Shown piece by piece: positions 19,281 through 28,080 of a stretch of 64,000 nucleotides of DNA; position 1 is the stretch's first letter; every line of letters starts with the position of its first letter. Source of the DNA: Streptomyces griseochromogenes. Its GTDB lineage: Bacteria; Actinomycetota; Actinomycetes; Streptomycetales; Streptomycetaceae. Made by a program: the position numbers and the translations under genes. Where the stretch lies: positions 8,990,001 through 9,054,000 of the forward strand of contig NZ_CP016279.1 in NCBI RefSeq assembly GCF_001542625.1. Reading direction: 5' to 3'. Below the pieces are notes generated by a model. That model ran no database searches and had not been told where the DNA came from. It saw only the letters and a program-made list of their open reading frames with translations.

Positions 19281-22250
19281 TTGGCGCTCAGCAGACGTAC
19301 CTTCAGTGCCCTGGCCGGCTCGGCCGCGCTCGGCTTCGCCCTGGGCGGCAGCGGCGGCCCCGGCGCGTCTTCGGCGTACGCCGCGCACAGTGTGCCGACG
19401 GGCCCGGCACCCGCCCCGCCGCGCGTCGACGGGAAGCGGCACACCATCGGGTACGACCAGTACTCGCTGCTGGTCGACGACCGACGGCTGGTCGTGTGGT
19501 CCGGCGAGATGCATCCCTTCCGGCTGCCGAGCCCGTCCCTGTGGCGGGACGTGCTGCAGAAGATGCGGGCGCACGGGTACAACGCCGTGAGCATCTACGT
19601 GTCGTGGAACTACCACTCCCCCGCGCCCGGCCACTACGACTTCTCCGGCGTCCGGGACCTCGATCTGTTTCTGCGCATGGCCGCCGAGACCGGGCTGTAC
19701 GTCATCCTGCGGCCCGGTCCGTACATCAACGCCGAGATCGACGGCGGCGGCTTCCCGGGCTGGCTGACGGCGACGAGGGGGACGGCCCGCACCGCCGATC
19801 CGACGTATCTGTCGCACGTCGACGAGTGGCTGACACAGGTGAACCGGATCGCCCGGCGGCATCTGTTCACCCAGGGCAAGGGCACGATCCTGCTCTACCA
19901 GATCGAGAACGAGTACGACGCCCACGTCCACGAGGCGACCGGCAGGGACTACATGTCCCACCTGTACAAGAAGGTCAGGGCGGACGGGATCGACGTACCC
20001 CTGTTCCACAACGACAAGGGCAGGAACGGCCACTGGGTCCCGGGGTCGTTCGACACCGGCGGGGAGAAGGGCGGCTGGCTGTACGGCTTCGACGGGTATC
20101 CGTCGCCGTCCCAGACACCGCCGGACTGGGGGCTCTTCGGGCACGGCGGGCCCACCGGCGGGGCCACCGCCTCGCCGCGCACGCCCGGGTTCGTGCCCGA
20201 GTTCGGGGGCGGCTGGTTCGACCCGTGGGGCGGGGCCTGGTTCGACGGCAAGGGGTACGCCGAGTCCCGGCGCACCCGGGACGCGGCCTACGAGCGCCGC
20301 TTCTACCTGACCAACCTCGCCAACGGGCTCACCCTGCACAACGTGTACATGACCTTCGGCGGGACGTCGTGGGGGTGGCTGCCCGCTCCCGTGGTCTACA
20401 CGTCGTACGACTACGGTGCCGCCATCGACGAGGGCCGGAACGTCACGGCGAAGATCGCGCCGATGCACCAGCTCGGGCATCTGCTGCAGCGCGTGCCCGA
20501 CTTCGCCCGCCTCGACCGGGCGGCGGAGGTGAGGGCGGAGGGCCTGAAGGTCTACCACCTGACCAACCCGGACACCGGCACCCATGTGTACGTCGCCCGC
20601 AACGACGGCACGGCCCCGGTCACCACCGACCTGCCGACGGACGCCGGGGACCTGCGGATCACCGTGCCCGCGCACGACGCCCGCATGCTGACCACCGGGC
20701 TCAGGCTCGGCAAGCGGACGCTGAAGCACTCCACCGCGCAGCCCATGCTCTGCCTGACGGCCGGGCGGCAGGACGTCGCCGTGTTCACGGGGCGCTGGGG
20801 CGAGATGGCGGAGCTGGTCCTCAAGTGCCCGCAGGAGCCCACCGTCATCCGCCTCGACCCGGAGGCCGCCTGGGCGTACGACAGCAACGAGCTGCACGTC
20901 AACGCGCCCCTCGGACCGGGCGGTCTCACCCGTGTGCTGGTCGACAAGGGCGAGAGCGACACCCCACTGCTGCTGCTCTTCGCCGACGACGCCACCGCCG
21001 TGCGGATCTTCCCGTACGACACCCCCTCCGGAACCCTGGTGGTGTACGGCCCGGCCCTGCTGCGCCACGCCGAGCTGCGCGGTTCCGAGGTGCATCTGAC
21101 CGGTGACATCACCGGGACGACCAGCGTGGAGGTGTGGGGGCCGCGCGGGATCGAGAGCCTGGTGTGGAACGGCCGGAAGGTGCCGACCCGGGTCACCCTG
21201 TCCGGCAGCCTGATGACCACCGGGATGGTGCCCTCCGTGCCCGAGGTGCGGCTGCCCCGGCTGGGCGGCTGGCGGATGCGGACGGAGAACCCCGAGGCCG
21301 GGCCGAACTTCGACGACTCGTCCTGGAAGGCCGCCGACAAGACGTCGTCGTACAGCGTCACTCCGGTCCCCGAGGACCAGCCGGTGCTGTTCGCCGACGA
21401 CTACGGCTTCCACTACGGGGACGTCTGGTACCGGGGGACGTTCACGGACTCCTCCGGCATCGAGGAGGTCTCGCTCGCCTACAGCACCGGCACCCAGGGC
21501 CTGTTGATGGCGTGGCTGGACGGAGAACCGCTGGGCACCCACCGGACGCCGGTGCCGGACAAGGACACCACGGCCCGCAAGGGCAGTTGGGACGCCGCCG
21601 CCGTCTTCCCGGTCGGGGAACGGCTGCGCTCGCCCGGCCGGCACGTGCTGTCGGTCCTCGTCCGGCGCATGCAGCGCGACATGGACGGCAAGTCGCTGGA
21701 CACCCACAAGGTGGCCCGCGGTCTGACCGCGGCCCTCTTCAAGGGGGACACGCCCGAGGTGAGGTGGCGCATCCAGGGCGAGGCGGCGCCGGATCCGGTG
21801 CGCGGGCCGCTGAACAACGGCGGTCTGTACGGGGAGCGGAAGGGCTGGCATCTGCCCGGCTTCCGTGACCGGGACTGGAAGGCGGTGAGCTTCCCGCGCG
21901 CCGAGCGGCGGCAGGGTGTGACCTGGTACCGGACGACGTTCCGGCTGTCGGTGCCTGCCGACATCGACGCCTCGGTCGGTCTGACCCTTCAGGACGACCC
22001 GTACCGGGCCTACCGGGCGCAGATCTTCCTCAACGGCTGGAACATGGGCCAGTACATCAACAACGTCGGCCCGCAGCACACCTTCGTCCTGCCGAACGGC
22101 ATCCTGCGCACCCGAGGCACCAACACCCTCGCCCTGGCGGTCCTCTCGGAGTTCACCACGCTGTCCGGGCCGGGCGAGGTCCAGCTGACCCTGCTGGGCC
22201 GGGCGTCCGGGGGAACACCGGTGGCCCCGGTGCCCTCCCCCGGCCACTGA
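19281..22250 (+). CDS. Secreted GH35 beta-galactosidase
   Basis: 989 residues. A twin-arginine signal (SRRTFSALAGSAALGFALGG) precedes a GH35 TIM barrel: WSGEMHPFRLP, MRAHGYNAVSIYVSWNYHSP, LRPGPYINAEIDGGGFPGWL. The acid/base Glu211 lies in QIENEYD and the nucleophile Glu307 in FVPEFGGGWFDPWGG. C-terminal beta-rich modules typical of long bacterial/fungal GH35 enzymes follow, including two jelly-roll-like segments ending in YINNVGPQHTFVLPNGILRTRGTN. It should release terminal beta-galactose from polysaccharides outside the cell, possibly feeding the sugar importer of region 1. TTG at 19281 has GGGAGGA at 19268-19274. Confidence 0.92.
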   Translation: MALSRRTFSALAGSAALGFALGGSGGPGASSAYAAHSVPTGPAPAPPRVDGKRHTIGYDQYSLLVDDRRLVVWSGEMHPFRLPSPSLWRDVLQKMRAHGYNAVSIYVSWNYHSPAPGHYDFSGVRDLDLFLRMAAETGLYVILRPGPYINAEIDGGGFPGWLTATRGTARTADPTYLSHVDEWLTQVNRIARRHLFTQGKGTILLYQIENEYDAHVHEATGRDYMSHLYKKVRADGIDVPLFHNDKGRNGHWVPGSFDTGGEKGGWLYGFDGYPSPSQTPPDWGLFGHGGPTGGATASPRTPGFVPEFGGGWFDPWGGAWFDGKGYAESRRTRDAAYERRFYLTNLANGLTLHNVYMTFGGTSWGWLPAPVVYTSYDYGAAIDEGRNVTAKIAPMHQLGHLLQRVPDFARLDRAAEVRAEGLKVYHLTNPDTGTHVYVARNDGTAPVTTDLPTDAGDLRITVPAHDARMLTTGLRLGKRTLKHSTAQPMLCLTAGRQDVAVFTGRWGEMAELVLKCPQEPTVIRLDPEAAWAYDSNELHVNAPLGPGGLTRVLVDKGESDTPLLLLFADDATAVRIFPYDTPSGTLVVYGPALLRHAELRGSEVHLTGDITGTTSVEVWGPRGIESLVWNGRKVPTRVTLSGSLMTTGMVPSVPEVRLPRLGGWRMRTENPEAGPNFDDSSWKAADKTSSYSVTPVPEDQPVLFADDYGFHYGDVWYRGTFTDSSGIEEVSLAYSTGTQGLLMAWLDGEPLGTHRTPVPDKDTTARKGSWDAAAVFPVGERLRSPGRHVLSVLVRRMQRDMDGKSLDTHKVARGLTAALFKGDTPEVRWRIQGEAAPDPVRGPLNNGGLYGERKGWHLPGFRDRDWKAVSFPRAERRQGVTWYRTTFRLSVPADIDASVGLTLQDDPYRAYRAQIFLNGWNMGQYINNVGPQHTFVLPNGILRTRGTNTLALAVLSEFTTLSGPGEVQLTLLGRASGGTPVAPVPSPGH

Positions 22251-22472
22251 GTCCGCTCGGGCGAGCCGGATCACGGATGACCATCGGGACCTCGAACGGG
22301 GCCGTGGATTCGGAGCGTGCGCGCGTCAATGGGCCGCACGCGGGCTTCCGTTCACCTGCCCACGGAGTCGGTCATTCCATGTTGAACAACGGTCGCCGGA
22401 TTGCATGACGTGAACACAGCCGGGCGCGTACCCTTCGGACGAGCCGCACACCGGCGGTGAGAAGGGGGACCG

Positions 22473-23078
22473 ATGACCATCGCGGGTGCGCGGCAGCGGG
22501 CGGCGCGGCTGGCCGCACAGCTGTGTCGCTCCCGTCCCGGCTCGGCGATGCGCTCCCTGGCCGCCGACCTCGCAGCCGGCGTCCACGCCCGGGGGCAGGC
22601 GGCGAGCGACGTACGGGGCTTGTGCCAGGCGCTGTGCGAGGAGATGAGCGCCCGGCGCGCCGGGCGGCCGGTGAAGCTGCGCTTCGAGCGCTTCCCGGAC
22701 GAGATCGAGGTCACCGGTCTGTGCGTGGAGTTCCAGGACTTCGACCTGGTCATCGTGGAGGAGCGGGCCGCGGCCATGCAGCAACTGGTCATCCTCGGGC
22801 ACGAGTTGTGGCATCTGCATGCCGGTCACCGGCACCACGACCCGGCCGGGGCCGCCGCGGCCCGCGCGCTCGCGGACGAGCCCGCGCTGCGCGACATGGC
22901 GCTGACGGTGGTCGCCCGCAACGGCTCCCGGGAGGCCGATGAGGCCGAGGCCGACGACTTCGGCCACCGCCTGGCCACGCTGCTGCGGGACCGGCTCACC
23001 GGCCCCGGGCCCGGTACCCCGCTCGACCCGGTCCAGCGCTCCCTCGGCTATCGCGGACGCGGAGGAGCCGCGCGGTGA
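22473..23078 (+). CDS. ImmA/IrrE-like putative metallopeptidase
   Basis: 201 residues. The zinc-peptidase motif is HELWH (His110, Glu111, His114), within ILGHELWHLHAGH, and an acidic third-ligand helix (SREADEAEADDFGHRLA) follows about 65 residues later, as in DUF955/ImmA-IrrE proteins. Such proteases cleave repressors or act as toxin-like partners of XRE regulators. No XRE gene is adjacent here, which is unusual. It overlaps the MAB_1171c-type gene by 4 bp. The ATG at 22473 follows GAGAAGGGGG. Confidence 0.8.
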   Translation: MTIAGARQRAARLAAQLCRSRPGSAMRSLAADLAAGVHARGQAASDVRGLCQALCEEMSARRAGRPVKLRFERFPDEIEVTGLCVEFQDFDLVIVEERAAAMQQLVILGHELWHLHAGHRHHDPAGAAAARALADEPALRDMALTVVARNGSREADEAEADDFGHRLATLLRDRLTGPGPGTPLDPVQRSLGYRGRGGAAR

Positions 23079-24301
23079 CCCTCGCCCTCGACCCCGCGGG
23101 CATCCTCAGCGAGTTCTACATCTCCTTCTGGATCCCGACCGCCGTGCTCACCGCCGCCCTGGTGATCAAGCTGCCCACGATCATCCGGCTGTGGCGGGAC
23201 CCGCTGCTGCGCGCGGTCGGCGGACTGCTGCTGCTCGCCTGCGGTGTGTTCGTGTTCTGCACGCCCTCCACGATCGCCGCCGTCAACCGGCTGACCGGCG
23301 TGCCCAACATCTCGGCACCCTGGTGCTATTCGCTGATCACCGCGTTCTGCGGGTCCTGTCTGCTGCTGATCATCACCTGGCGCAACGGCCTGTCCGACCG
23401 CTCGGCCGTCACCCGCCGCGCGCTGCGCTGGGTCGTCTCGGTCTACTCCGGGGTGATCGCCGCCCTGTGGGCACTGTTCCTGCTCGCCGACGCGCCCGAG
23501 GAGCGGCTGCGGGACCTGGACACCTACTACGCCACCACCCCGTTCATGAGCGAGGAGATCCTGCTCTACCTCGTCGCGCACGCCGTGGCCGTCCTGATCA
23601 CCTCCAGGCTGATCTGGAACTGGGTGCGCACCGAGGGGCTGGACGCCTGGCTGCGCTGGGGACTGAAGCTGCTCGGCGCCGGCTACGTACTGAACCTGAT
23701 CTTCGACGCGTCCAAGCTGACCGCCGTCACCGCGCGCTGGTGCGGGCGGAACCTGGACTGGCTCAGCACCGATCTCGCCCCGCCGGTGGCCGCGCTGTCC
23801 GCCATCCTGATCGCGGTCGGCTTCATCCTGCCGCACGCCGGCCAGTATCTGCACGACCGCTGGCGGGTCCGGCGCGCGCACCGCGAACTGGGGCCGCTGT
23901 ACCAGCTGATGCGGTCCACGAGCGGTGAGGGCGTGCCGTTCGTGCTGCGGGCCACGCCCGAGCTGCGGCTGACCCGGCGCGAGACGTTCATCCGGGACGT
24001 ACTGCTGCCGCTGGCCCGGCACATCGATTCCGGCCTGGGCAGGCGCTCGTACGACGCCGCGCTCGACCTCGGCCACCCGCCGGAGCGGGCCAGGGCGCTG
24101 GCGGCCGCCGTGAGCATCCTCGACGCGATCGAGGCCCGGCGCCGCAGCCCCGAGCCGGCCGAGCCCGCCGACGGGCCCGACACCACGAGCCTGCTCCAGG
24201 AGATCGGTGCGGTGTCCCGGGCCCTGCGCCACCTTGAAGAGATCGAGGCGGTACGCACCCGTGCGGCCGCCCCAGCAGAGAGCGTGCCCGTTCATGAGTG
24301 A
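23075..24301 (+). CDS. MAB_1171c-family putative membrane transporter
   Basis: 408 residues. The N-terminal half has about seven membrane helices (for example ISFWIPTAVLTAALVIKL, AVGGLLLLACGVFVF, WCYSLITAFCGSCLLLIITW); after about 260 comes a cytoplasmic, Arg/Glu-rich segment (RVRRAHRELGPLYQLMR..., LGRRSYDAALDLGHPPERARALAAAVSILDAIEARR). This layout is characteristic of the MAB_1171c family, which in actinobacteria regularly accompanies ImmA/IrrE-like proteins. The function is unproven. GTG start overlaps the upstream stop; the 3' end overlaps the FAD gene by 8 bp, so the three genes form one tight operon. Confidence 0.8.
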   Translation: MTLALDPAGILSEFYISFWIPTAVLTAALVIKLPTIIRLWRDPLLRAVGGLLLLACGVFVFCTPSTIAAVNRLTGVPNISAPWCYSLITAFCGSCLLLIITWRNGLSDRSAVTRRALRWVVSVYSGVIAALWALFLLADAPEERLRDLDTYYATTPFMSEEILLYLVAHAVAVLITSRLIWNWVRTEGLDAWLRWGLKLLGAGYVLNLIFDASKLTAVTARWCGRNLDWLSTDLAPPVAALSAILIAVGFILPHAGQYLHDRWRVRRAHRELGPLYQLMRSTSGEGVPFVLRATPELRLTRRETFIRDVLLPLARHIDSGLGRRSYDAALDLGHPPERARALAAAVSILDAIEARRRSPEPAEPADGPDTTSLLQEIGAVSRALRHLEEIEAVRTRAAAPAESVPVHE

Positions 24302-25691
24302 CCGCCCCACCACCGCTGTCGTCCTCGGCGGTTCCCTCGCCGGCATGCTCACGGCCCAGGCCCTGACCTCCTTCGCCGACCGGGTCACCGTCGTCGAGCG
24401 GGACGCGCTGCCCGAGGGGCCCGAGCCGCGCCGGGGCCTGCCGCAGGCCCGGCACGTCCACCAGCTGTGGTCGGGCGGGGCACGGGCCCTGGAAGAACTG
24501 CTGCCGGGGGTGACGCGACGGCTGCGGGCGGCGGGGGCACACCGGCTGCCGGTCACCACGGACATGGTGGGCCTGTCGCCCTACGGCTGGTTCCGGCGGT
24601 GGGCCGAGTCGCACCACATGATCCTGTGCAGCCGCGACCTGCTGGACGCGACCGTGCGCGCCCAGGTCCTCGCCGACGAACGGATCGAGGTCGTCGAGCG
24701 CGCCGAGGCGCTCGGGCTCACCGGCACGGCCGCGGCGGTCGCCGGCGTCCGGATCCGCACGCACGAGGGCGCCGAGGACGTGCTCACGGCCGATCTGGTC
24801 GTCGACGCGACCGGGCGAGGCTCGCGCACGCCCCGCTGGCTGGCCGGTCTGGGGCTGCCCGCGCCGCAGCGCCGGGAGGTCGACTCCGGCATCGCGTACG
24901 CGAGCCGGCTGTACCGGGCGCCCGAGCGGGCACGCGACGGCTTCCCCGTGGTGAGCCTCCAGCCGGATCCGCGGACGGGAGAACCGGGCCGCGGCGGAGT
25001 GCTCCTGCCGGTGGAGAACGGCCGCTGGATCGTGACGCTCTACGGCTCCCGGGGTGCCGAACCCACCGCCGACGCCGATGACTTCGCGCGCTACGCCCGG
25101 GAGGAACTCCGGCACCCGGTCATCGCCGAGCTGCTCGCCGAGGCGGAACCGCTCAGCGAGGTGACGGTCACCCGGACCACCGCGAACCGGCGCCACTTCT
25201 ACGAGCGCATGCCGGCGTGGCCGGAGAACTTCGTGGCCCTCGGAGACGCGGTGTGCGCGCTGAACCCGGTGTACGGCCACGGGATGTCGGTCTCGGCGCA
25301 GTCGGCGCTGGCGCTGCGGGAGGTGATCCGCCGTCAGGGCGGCCTCGGCACCCCCGGCCTGTCCCGGCACCTCCAGAAGGCGGTGGGACGGACGGTCCGG
25401 ACGGCCTGGGACCTGGCGATCGGGGCGGACGTGTTCTACCCCGGCGCCACGGAGTCCGGCCCCACCCTGCGCGACCGGGTGCTGTCCGCCTACGTCGGCC
25501 GCCTGCTGTACACCGCGACGGGCAACGGCCGTATCGCCCGCAGGGTCACCGACGTGACGTCGCTGGAGCGGGGGCCGGAGGTGCTGCTGGCTCCGAGCAT
25601 GCTGATCGCTGCCGCGGTGGGGCCGTTGAAGCCTGCGCTGAGCGCTCCGCCGTTGACCGTGGAGGAGCGTAAGGCTGCGGGGGGTCTGTAA
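24294..25691 (+). CDS. FAD-dependent oxidoreductase, third gene of the ImmA/MAB_1171c operon
   Basis: 465 residues. Dinucleotide-binding AVVLGGSLAGMLTAQAL at the N-terminus, DLVVDATGRGSRTPRWL in the middle, and GDAVCALNPVYGHGMSV near residue 325, as in aromatic-ring monooxygenase-like flavoproteins. It is a paralogue of the 2-MIB-neighbourhood flavoprotein (12390-13736): both share the GGSxAG loop and GDAVCxxNPVYGxGM. Substrate unknown. ATG at 24294 lies inside the end of the upstream gene, indicating coupling. A strong hairpin follows. Confidence 0.8.
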   Translation: MSDRPTTAVVLGGSLAGMLTAQALTSFADRVTVVERDALPEGPEPRRGLPQARHVHQLWSGGARALEELLPGVTRRLRAAGAHRLPVTTDMVGLSPYGWFRRWAESHHMILCSRDLLDATVRAQVLADERIEVVERAEALGLTGTAAAVAGVRIRTHEGAEDVLTADLVVDATGRGSRTPRWLAGLGLPAPQRREVDSGIAYASRLYRAPERARDGFPVVSLQPDPRTGEPGRGGVLLPVENGRWIVTLYGSRGAEPTADADDFARYAREELRHPVIAELLAEAEPLSEVTVTRTTANRRHFYERMPAWPENFVALGDAVCALNPVYGHGMSVSAQSALALREVIRRQGGLGTPGLSRHLQKAVGRTVRTAWDLAIGADVFYPGATESGPTLRDRVLSAYVGRLLYTATGNGRIARRVTDVTSLERGPEVLLAPSMLIAAAVGPLKPALSAPPLTVEERKAAGGL

Positions 25692-25700
25692 GGGCGGGTG

Positions 25701-25750
25701 CGGGCCGGTCGGGGCTGGTCTCGCGGGCGAGCGAGACCCGCCCCGGCCCG
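25701..25750. terminator. Bidirectional terminator between convergent genes
   Basis: The core stem GGTCTCGC (25717-25724) / GCGAGACC (25731-25738) has a 6-nt loop and extends, with a small bulge, by GGGG/CCCC and CGGGCC/GGCCCG on the outside. It sits between the convergent FAD and SMP-30 genes and can serve both. Confidence 0.7.
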
Positions 25751-25762
25751 CGCACATGCCGC

Positions 25763-26608
25763 TCACCCCTCGAACGCCGGCTGCGGCAGTCCCTCCCCCG
25801 CACCCGGCACCACCAGCACCGAGCCGGACAGGGGATGCGGCCGGGACAGCCCCGTGCGGGCCGTGGTGATGTACAGGTCGGTCAGGTCCGGGCCGCCGAA
25901 CGCACAGGCAGTCGTCCGCGGGGTCGGCAGGTCGATGACACGGTCCAGCTCGCCGGACGGCGTGTAGCGGCGCACCGCTCCCCCGTCCCACAGGGCCACC
26001 CACACACACCCCTGCGCGTCGACCGTCAGACCGTCGGGGAAGCCGGCGCCCCGCTCGATCTCCACGAGCGTGCGTCGGTTGCGGACGCCCTCGTCGTCGT
26101 GGTCGAAGACGTCCACGCGCCGGGTCGGCGTGTCGGCGTAGTACATCAGTCGGCCGTCCGGGCTCCAGCCGGTGCCGTTGCTGACCGTGACGTCGGGGAG
26201 GACGACACGTACCTCGCCGTCGCCGCTCAGCCGGGACAGCGTGCCGCCGCCCCGCGCCTCGTCGTAGCGCATCGTGCCCGCCCACAGGGACCCGTCGGGA
26301 GCGACGGCCGCGTCGTTCGCGCGGCGGCCGGGCACCGGCTCGTGGTGCAGCCAGCGGAAGGTGCCGTCGGGGTCCAGGAGGCCGACGCCGTCGCGCAGGT
26401 TCAGCACCAGCCCGCCGCCCGCGCGGGGCTTCGCCGCGCCGACGTGCTGCTCCGTCGTACGCACCGTACGGCGGCCGGACGAGGGGTCGTAGGTGTGTAC
26501 GCGCATGCCCAGGATGTCCAGCCAGAGGAGGCGCCGTGTCGCCGGGTCCCAGGCCGGGCCCTCGCCGAGGGCCGCCTCGGCCCGGACGGCGGCCTCGTAC
26601 CGGCTCAC
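25763..26608 (-). CDS. SMP-30/gluconolactonase-family lactonase
   Basis: 281 residues, six-bladed propeller of the SMP-30/regucalcin family. Metal ligands lie in LGEGPAWD (Glu), the Asn of VSNGTGWSPDGR and the Asp of GFPDGLTVD; ANDAAVAPDGSLWAGTM provides the substrate-site Asn/Asp. It should hydrolyse an aldonolactone to the aldonate, the step between the sugar dehydrogenase and sugar-acid dehydratase of region 1. GTG start overlaps the IclR stop by 4 bp, so regulator and lactonase are co-transcribed. The shared operator suggests the two loci form one regulon. Confidence 0.85.
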   Translation of the reverse strand: MSRYEAAVRAEAALGEGPAWDPATRRLLWLDILGMRVHTYDPSSGRRTVRTTEQHVGAAKPRAGGGLVLNLRDGVGLLDPDGTFRWLHHEPVPGRRANDAAVAPDGSLWAGTMRYDEARGGGTLSRLSGDGEVRVVLPDVTVSNGTGWSPDGRLMYYADTPTRRVDVFDHDDEGVRNRRTLVEIERGAGFPDGLTVDAQGCVWVALWDGGAVRRYTPSGELDRVIDLPTPRTTACAFGGPDLTDLYITTARTGLSRPHPLSGSVLVVPGAGEGLPQPAFEG

Positions 26609-27378
26609 CCCATGCTCCGGTGCCCGAGCCGCTCCGACAGCTCCGTCGCGCCCTTCACGGCCAGTTCCGCCAGCTCCGCCCGGCGCTCGTCGCTCCAGCG
26701 GATCATGGGGACCGAGATGGACAGGGCGGCGACCACCTGGCCGGCGCGGTCGCGTACCGGTGCCGCCACGCAGGACACGTCCGGGTTGGACTCGCGGCTC
26801 TCCACCGCGATGCCGAGCTGCCGGATCCCGGCCAGGGCCTCGCGCAGGGCGGCCGGATCGGTGATGCTGTTGGGGGTCATCGCGGTCAGCTCGGCGCCGT
26901 CCGGGATCCGCGCCGCCAGCTCCTGCTCCGGCAGCGAGGCCAGCAGCATCTTGCCGACCGAGGTGCAGTGGGCGGGCAGCCGGCGCCCCGCGGCGGAGAC
27001 CATGCGCACCGCGTGCGTGGAGTCGACCTTGGCGATGTAGATGACGTCGGTGTCCTCCAGGATCGCCACATGTACCGTCTCGTCGCAGGTCTCGGCCACC
27101 GAGCGGGCCACCTGCTGTCCCTCGGCCGCGAGGTCGAGCTGCTCGGCGTAGCGGCTGCCGAGCTGGTACGGGCGTACGCCGAGCCTGTACCGTCCGGGCT
27201 GTCCCGGCAACGGCACGATGTACGAGCGTGCGGCGAGCGTGGTGACCAGCTCGTGCACGGTGGTGCGCGGCAGCTGCAGCTTGCGCACGATGTCGGGGGC
27301 GGAGAGCGTCCCGTCCCCGTCGAGGAACAGCTCCAGAATGTCGAGAGCCCGGGTCACGGCAGGCACGAGGCGTCCCAC
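26605..27378 (-). CDS. IclR-family transcriptional regulator
   Basis: 257 residues. N-terminal winged helix (VTRALDILELFLDGDGTLSAPDIVRKLQLPRTTVHELVTTL, about 8-50) and C-terminal effector domain (ETVHVAILEDTDVIYIAKVDS, GRRLPAHCTSVGKMLLA, PVRDRAGQVVAALSISVP). Such proteins repress or activate carbon-catabolic genes in response to a small acid. Directly upstream lies GTTCGAGATTTCAAC (27412-27426), similar to operators at the dehydratase and importer operons, so it probably controls itself and them. GTG at 27378 is preceded by GGGAGGGGG. Confidence 0.9.
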   Translation of the reverse strand: MGRLVPAVTRALDILELFLDGDGTLSAPDIVRKLQLPRTTVHELVTTLAARSYIVPLPGQPGRYRLGVRPYQLGSRYAEQLDLAAEGQQVARSVAETCDETVHVAILEDTDVIYIAKVDSTHAVRMVSAAGRRLPAHCTSVGKMLLASLPEQELAARIPDGAELTAMTPNSITDPAALREALAGIRQLGIAVESRESNPDVSCVAAPVRDRAGQVVAALSISVPMIRWSDERRAELAELAVKGATELSERLGHRSMG

Positions 27379-27411
27379 GTCCGGCCCCCTCCCTTGGGTC
27401 TAAGCGCCTAT

Positions 27412-27427
27412 GTTCGAGATTTCAACA
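27412..27427 (-). promoter_or_regulatory. Operator-like site upstream of the IclR-family gene
   Basis: GTTCGAGATTTCAACA agrees at 13 of 16 positions with GTTCGAAATTTCGTCA, the reverse complement of 2021-2036. It lies 34-49 bp upstream of the IclR start, a likely autoregulatory position. Confidence 0.5.
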
Positions 27428-27476
27428 GGCGATCGGCATGACGAACACAGGCTAGTCACGGGGAGGTGCGCGGGCA

Positions 27477-28076
27477 ATGGCCCGGAGCGGGCCGGGCACC
27501 ATGAAGGGCATGTACGTCGACTTCCAGCTGGTGCTGCTGCGCCGCATGGCCGACCACAATCCCGGCCTGGTCGAGGACGCCCGGCGGACCCTGGGCGCCT
27601 CGATCGCCGACATGCGGGAGGCCAACAAGCGTTGGCAGGCGATGGTCCGCTCGCCCCGCGCCCGCTCCGCCGCCACCCGGTACCGCTCGGTCCTCGGCGA
27701 GCCCGAGTCCGTCGCCCCGCGCCGCCTGGGCGATGTCGACTGCGAGGCCCGCTACTGGGCCCTGCCCCTCTGGCCCGGCCTGCGCTTCGAGGTGCTGGTC
27801 GGGCCGGACGGCGGGGTCTGGAACGAGTGGCTGGTGCGCGCCCCGGGCGCCCCGGCTCCGCGACTGGAGACCCTGGAGGACCTCGCCCCCTGGTCCTGCA
27901 CCGTGGACGAGGCCGCCCGCGCCTTCGCCCCGGCCCGCCCGCTGGAGGGCACGGCCCCCACACGCTGGGGGCTGGCCTTCACCGCGCCCGACCGGGAGGG
28001 CGTACGGCTGGATGTGGTCGCCGAGTTCACGTGGGGGCTGCTGCAGCGGACGGCGCTCGTCGGCCTCGCGGACTGA
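27477..28076 (+). CDS. Hypothetical protein
   Basis: 199 residues, not recognised. No signal peptide or membrane helix. The N-terminal 60 residues are helical (VDFQLVLLRRMADHNPGLVEDARRTLGASIADMREANKRW); the rest looks like a mixed alpha/beta domain with aromatic strands (EARYWALPLWPGLRFEVLVGPDG, GLAFTAPDREGVRLDVVAEFTWGLL). The ATG at 27477 has GGGGAGG at 27460-27466; the internal ATG at 27501 has no comparable site. It converges on the SDR gene with a 4-bp gap. Confidence 0.6.
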   Translation: MARSGPGTMKGMYVDFQLVLLRRMADHNPGLVEDARRTLGASIADMREANKRWQAMVRSPRARSAATRYRSVLGEPESVAPRRLGDVDCEARYWALPLWPGLRFEVLVGPDGGVWNEWLVRAPGAPAPRLETLEDLAPWSCTVDEAARAFAPARPLEGTAPTRWGLAFTAPDREGVRLDVVAEFTWGLLQRTALVGLAD

Positions 28077-28080
28077 GGCG

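Noticed and set aside
18747..22274. Minus-strand open frame of more than 1100 codons opposite the beta-galactosidase gene
   Set aside because: Only its last 152 codons are a real gene (Rrf2). The rest mirrors the GH35 coding strand.
22473..23078. Calling the ImmA-like gene a toxin-antitoxin pair with its neighbour
   Set aside because: The neighbour is a large membrane protein, not an antitoxin-like DNA-binding protein; evidence is insufficient.
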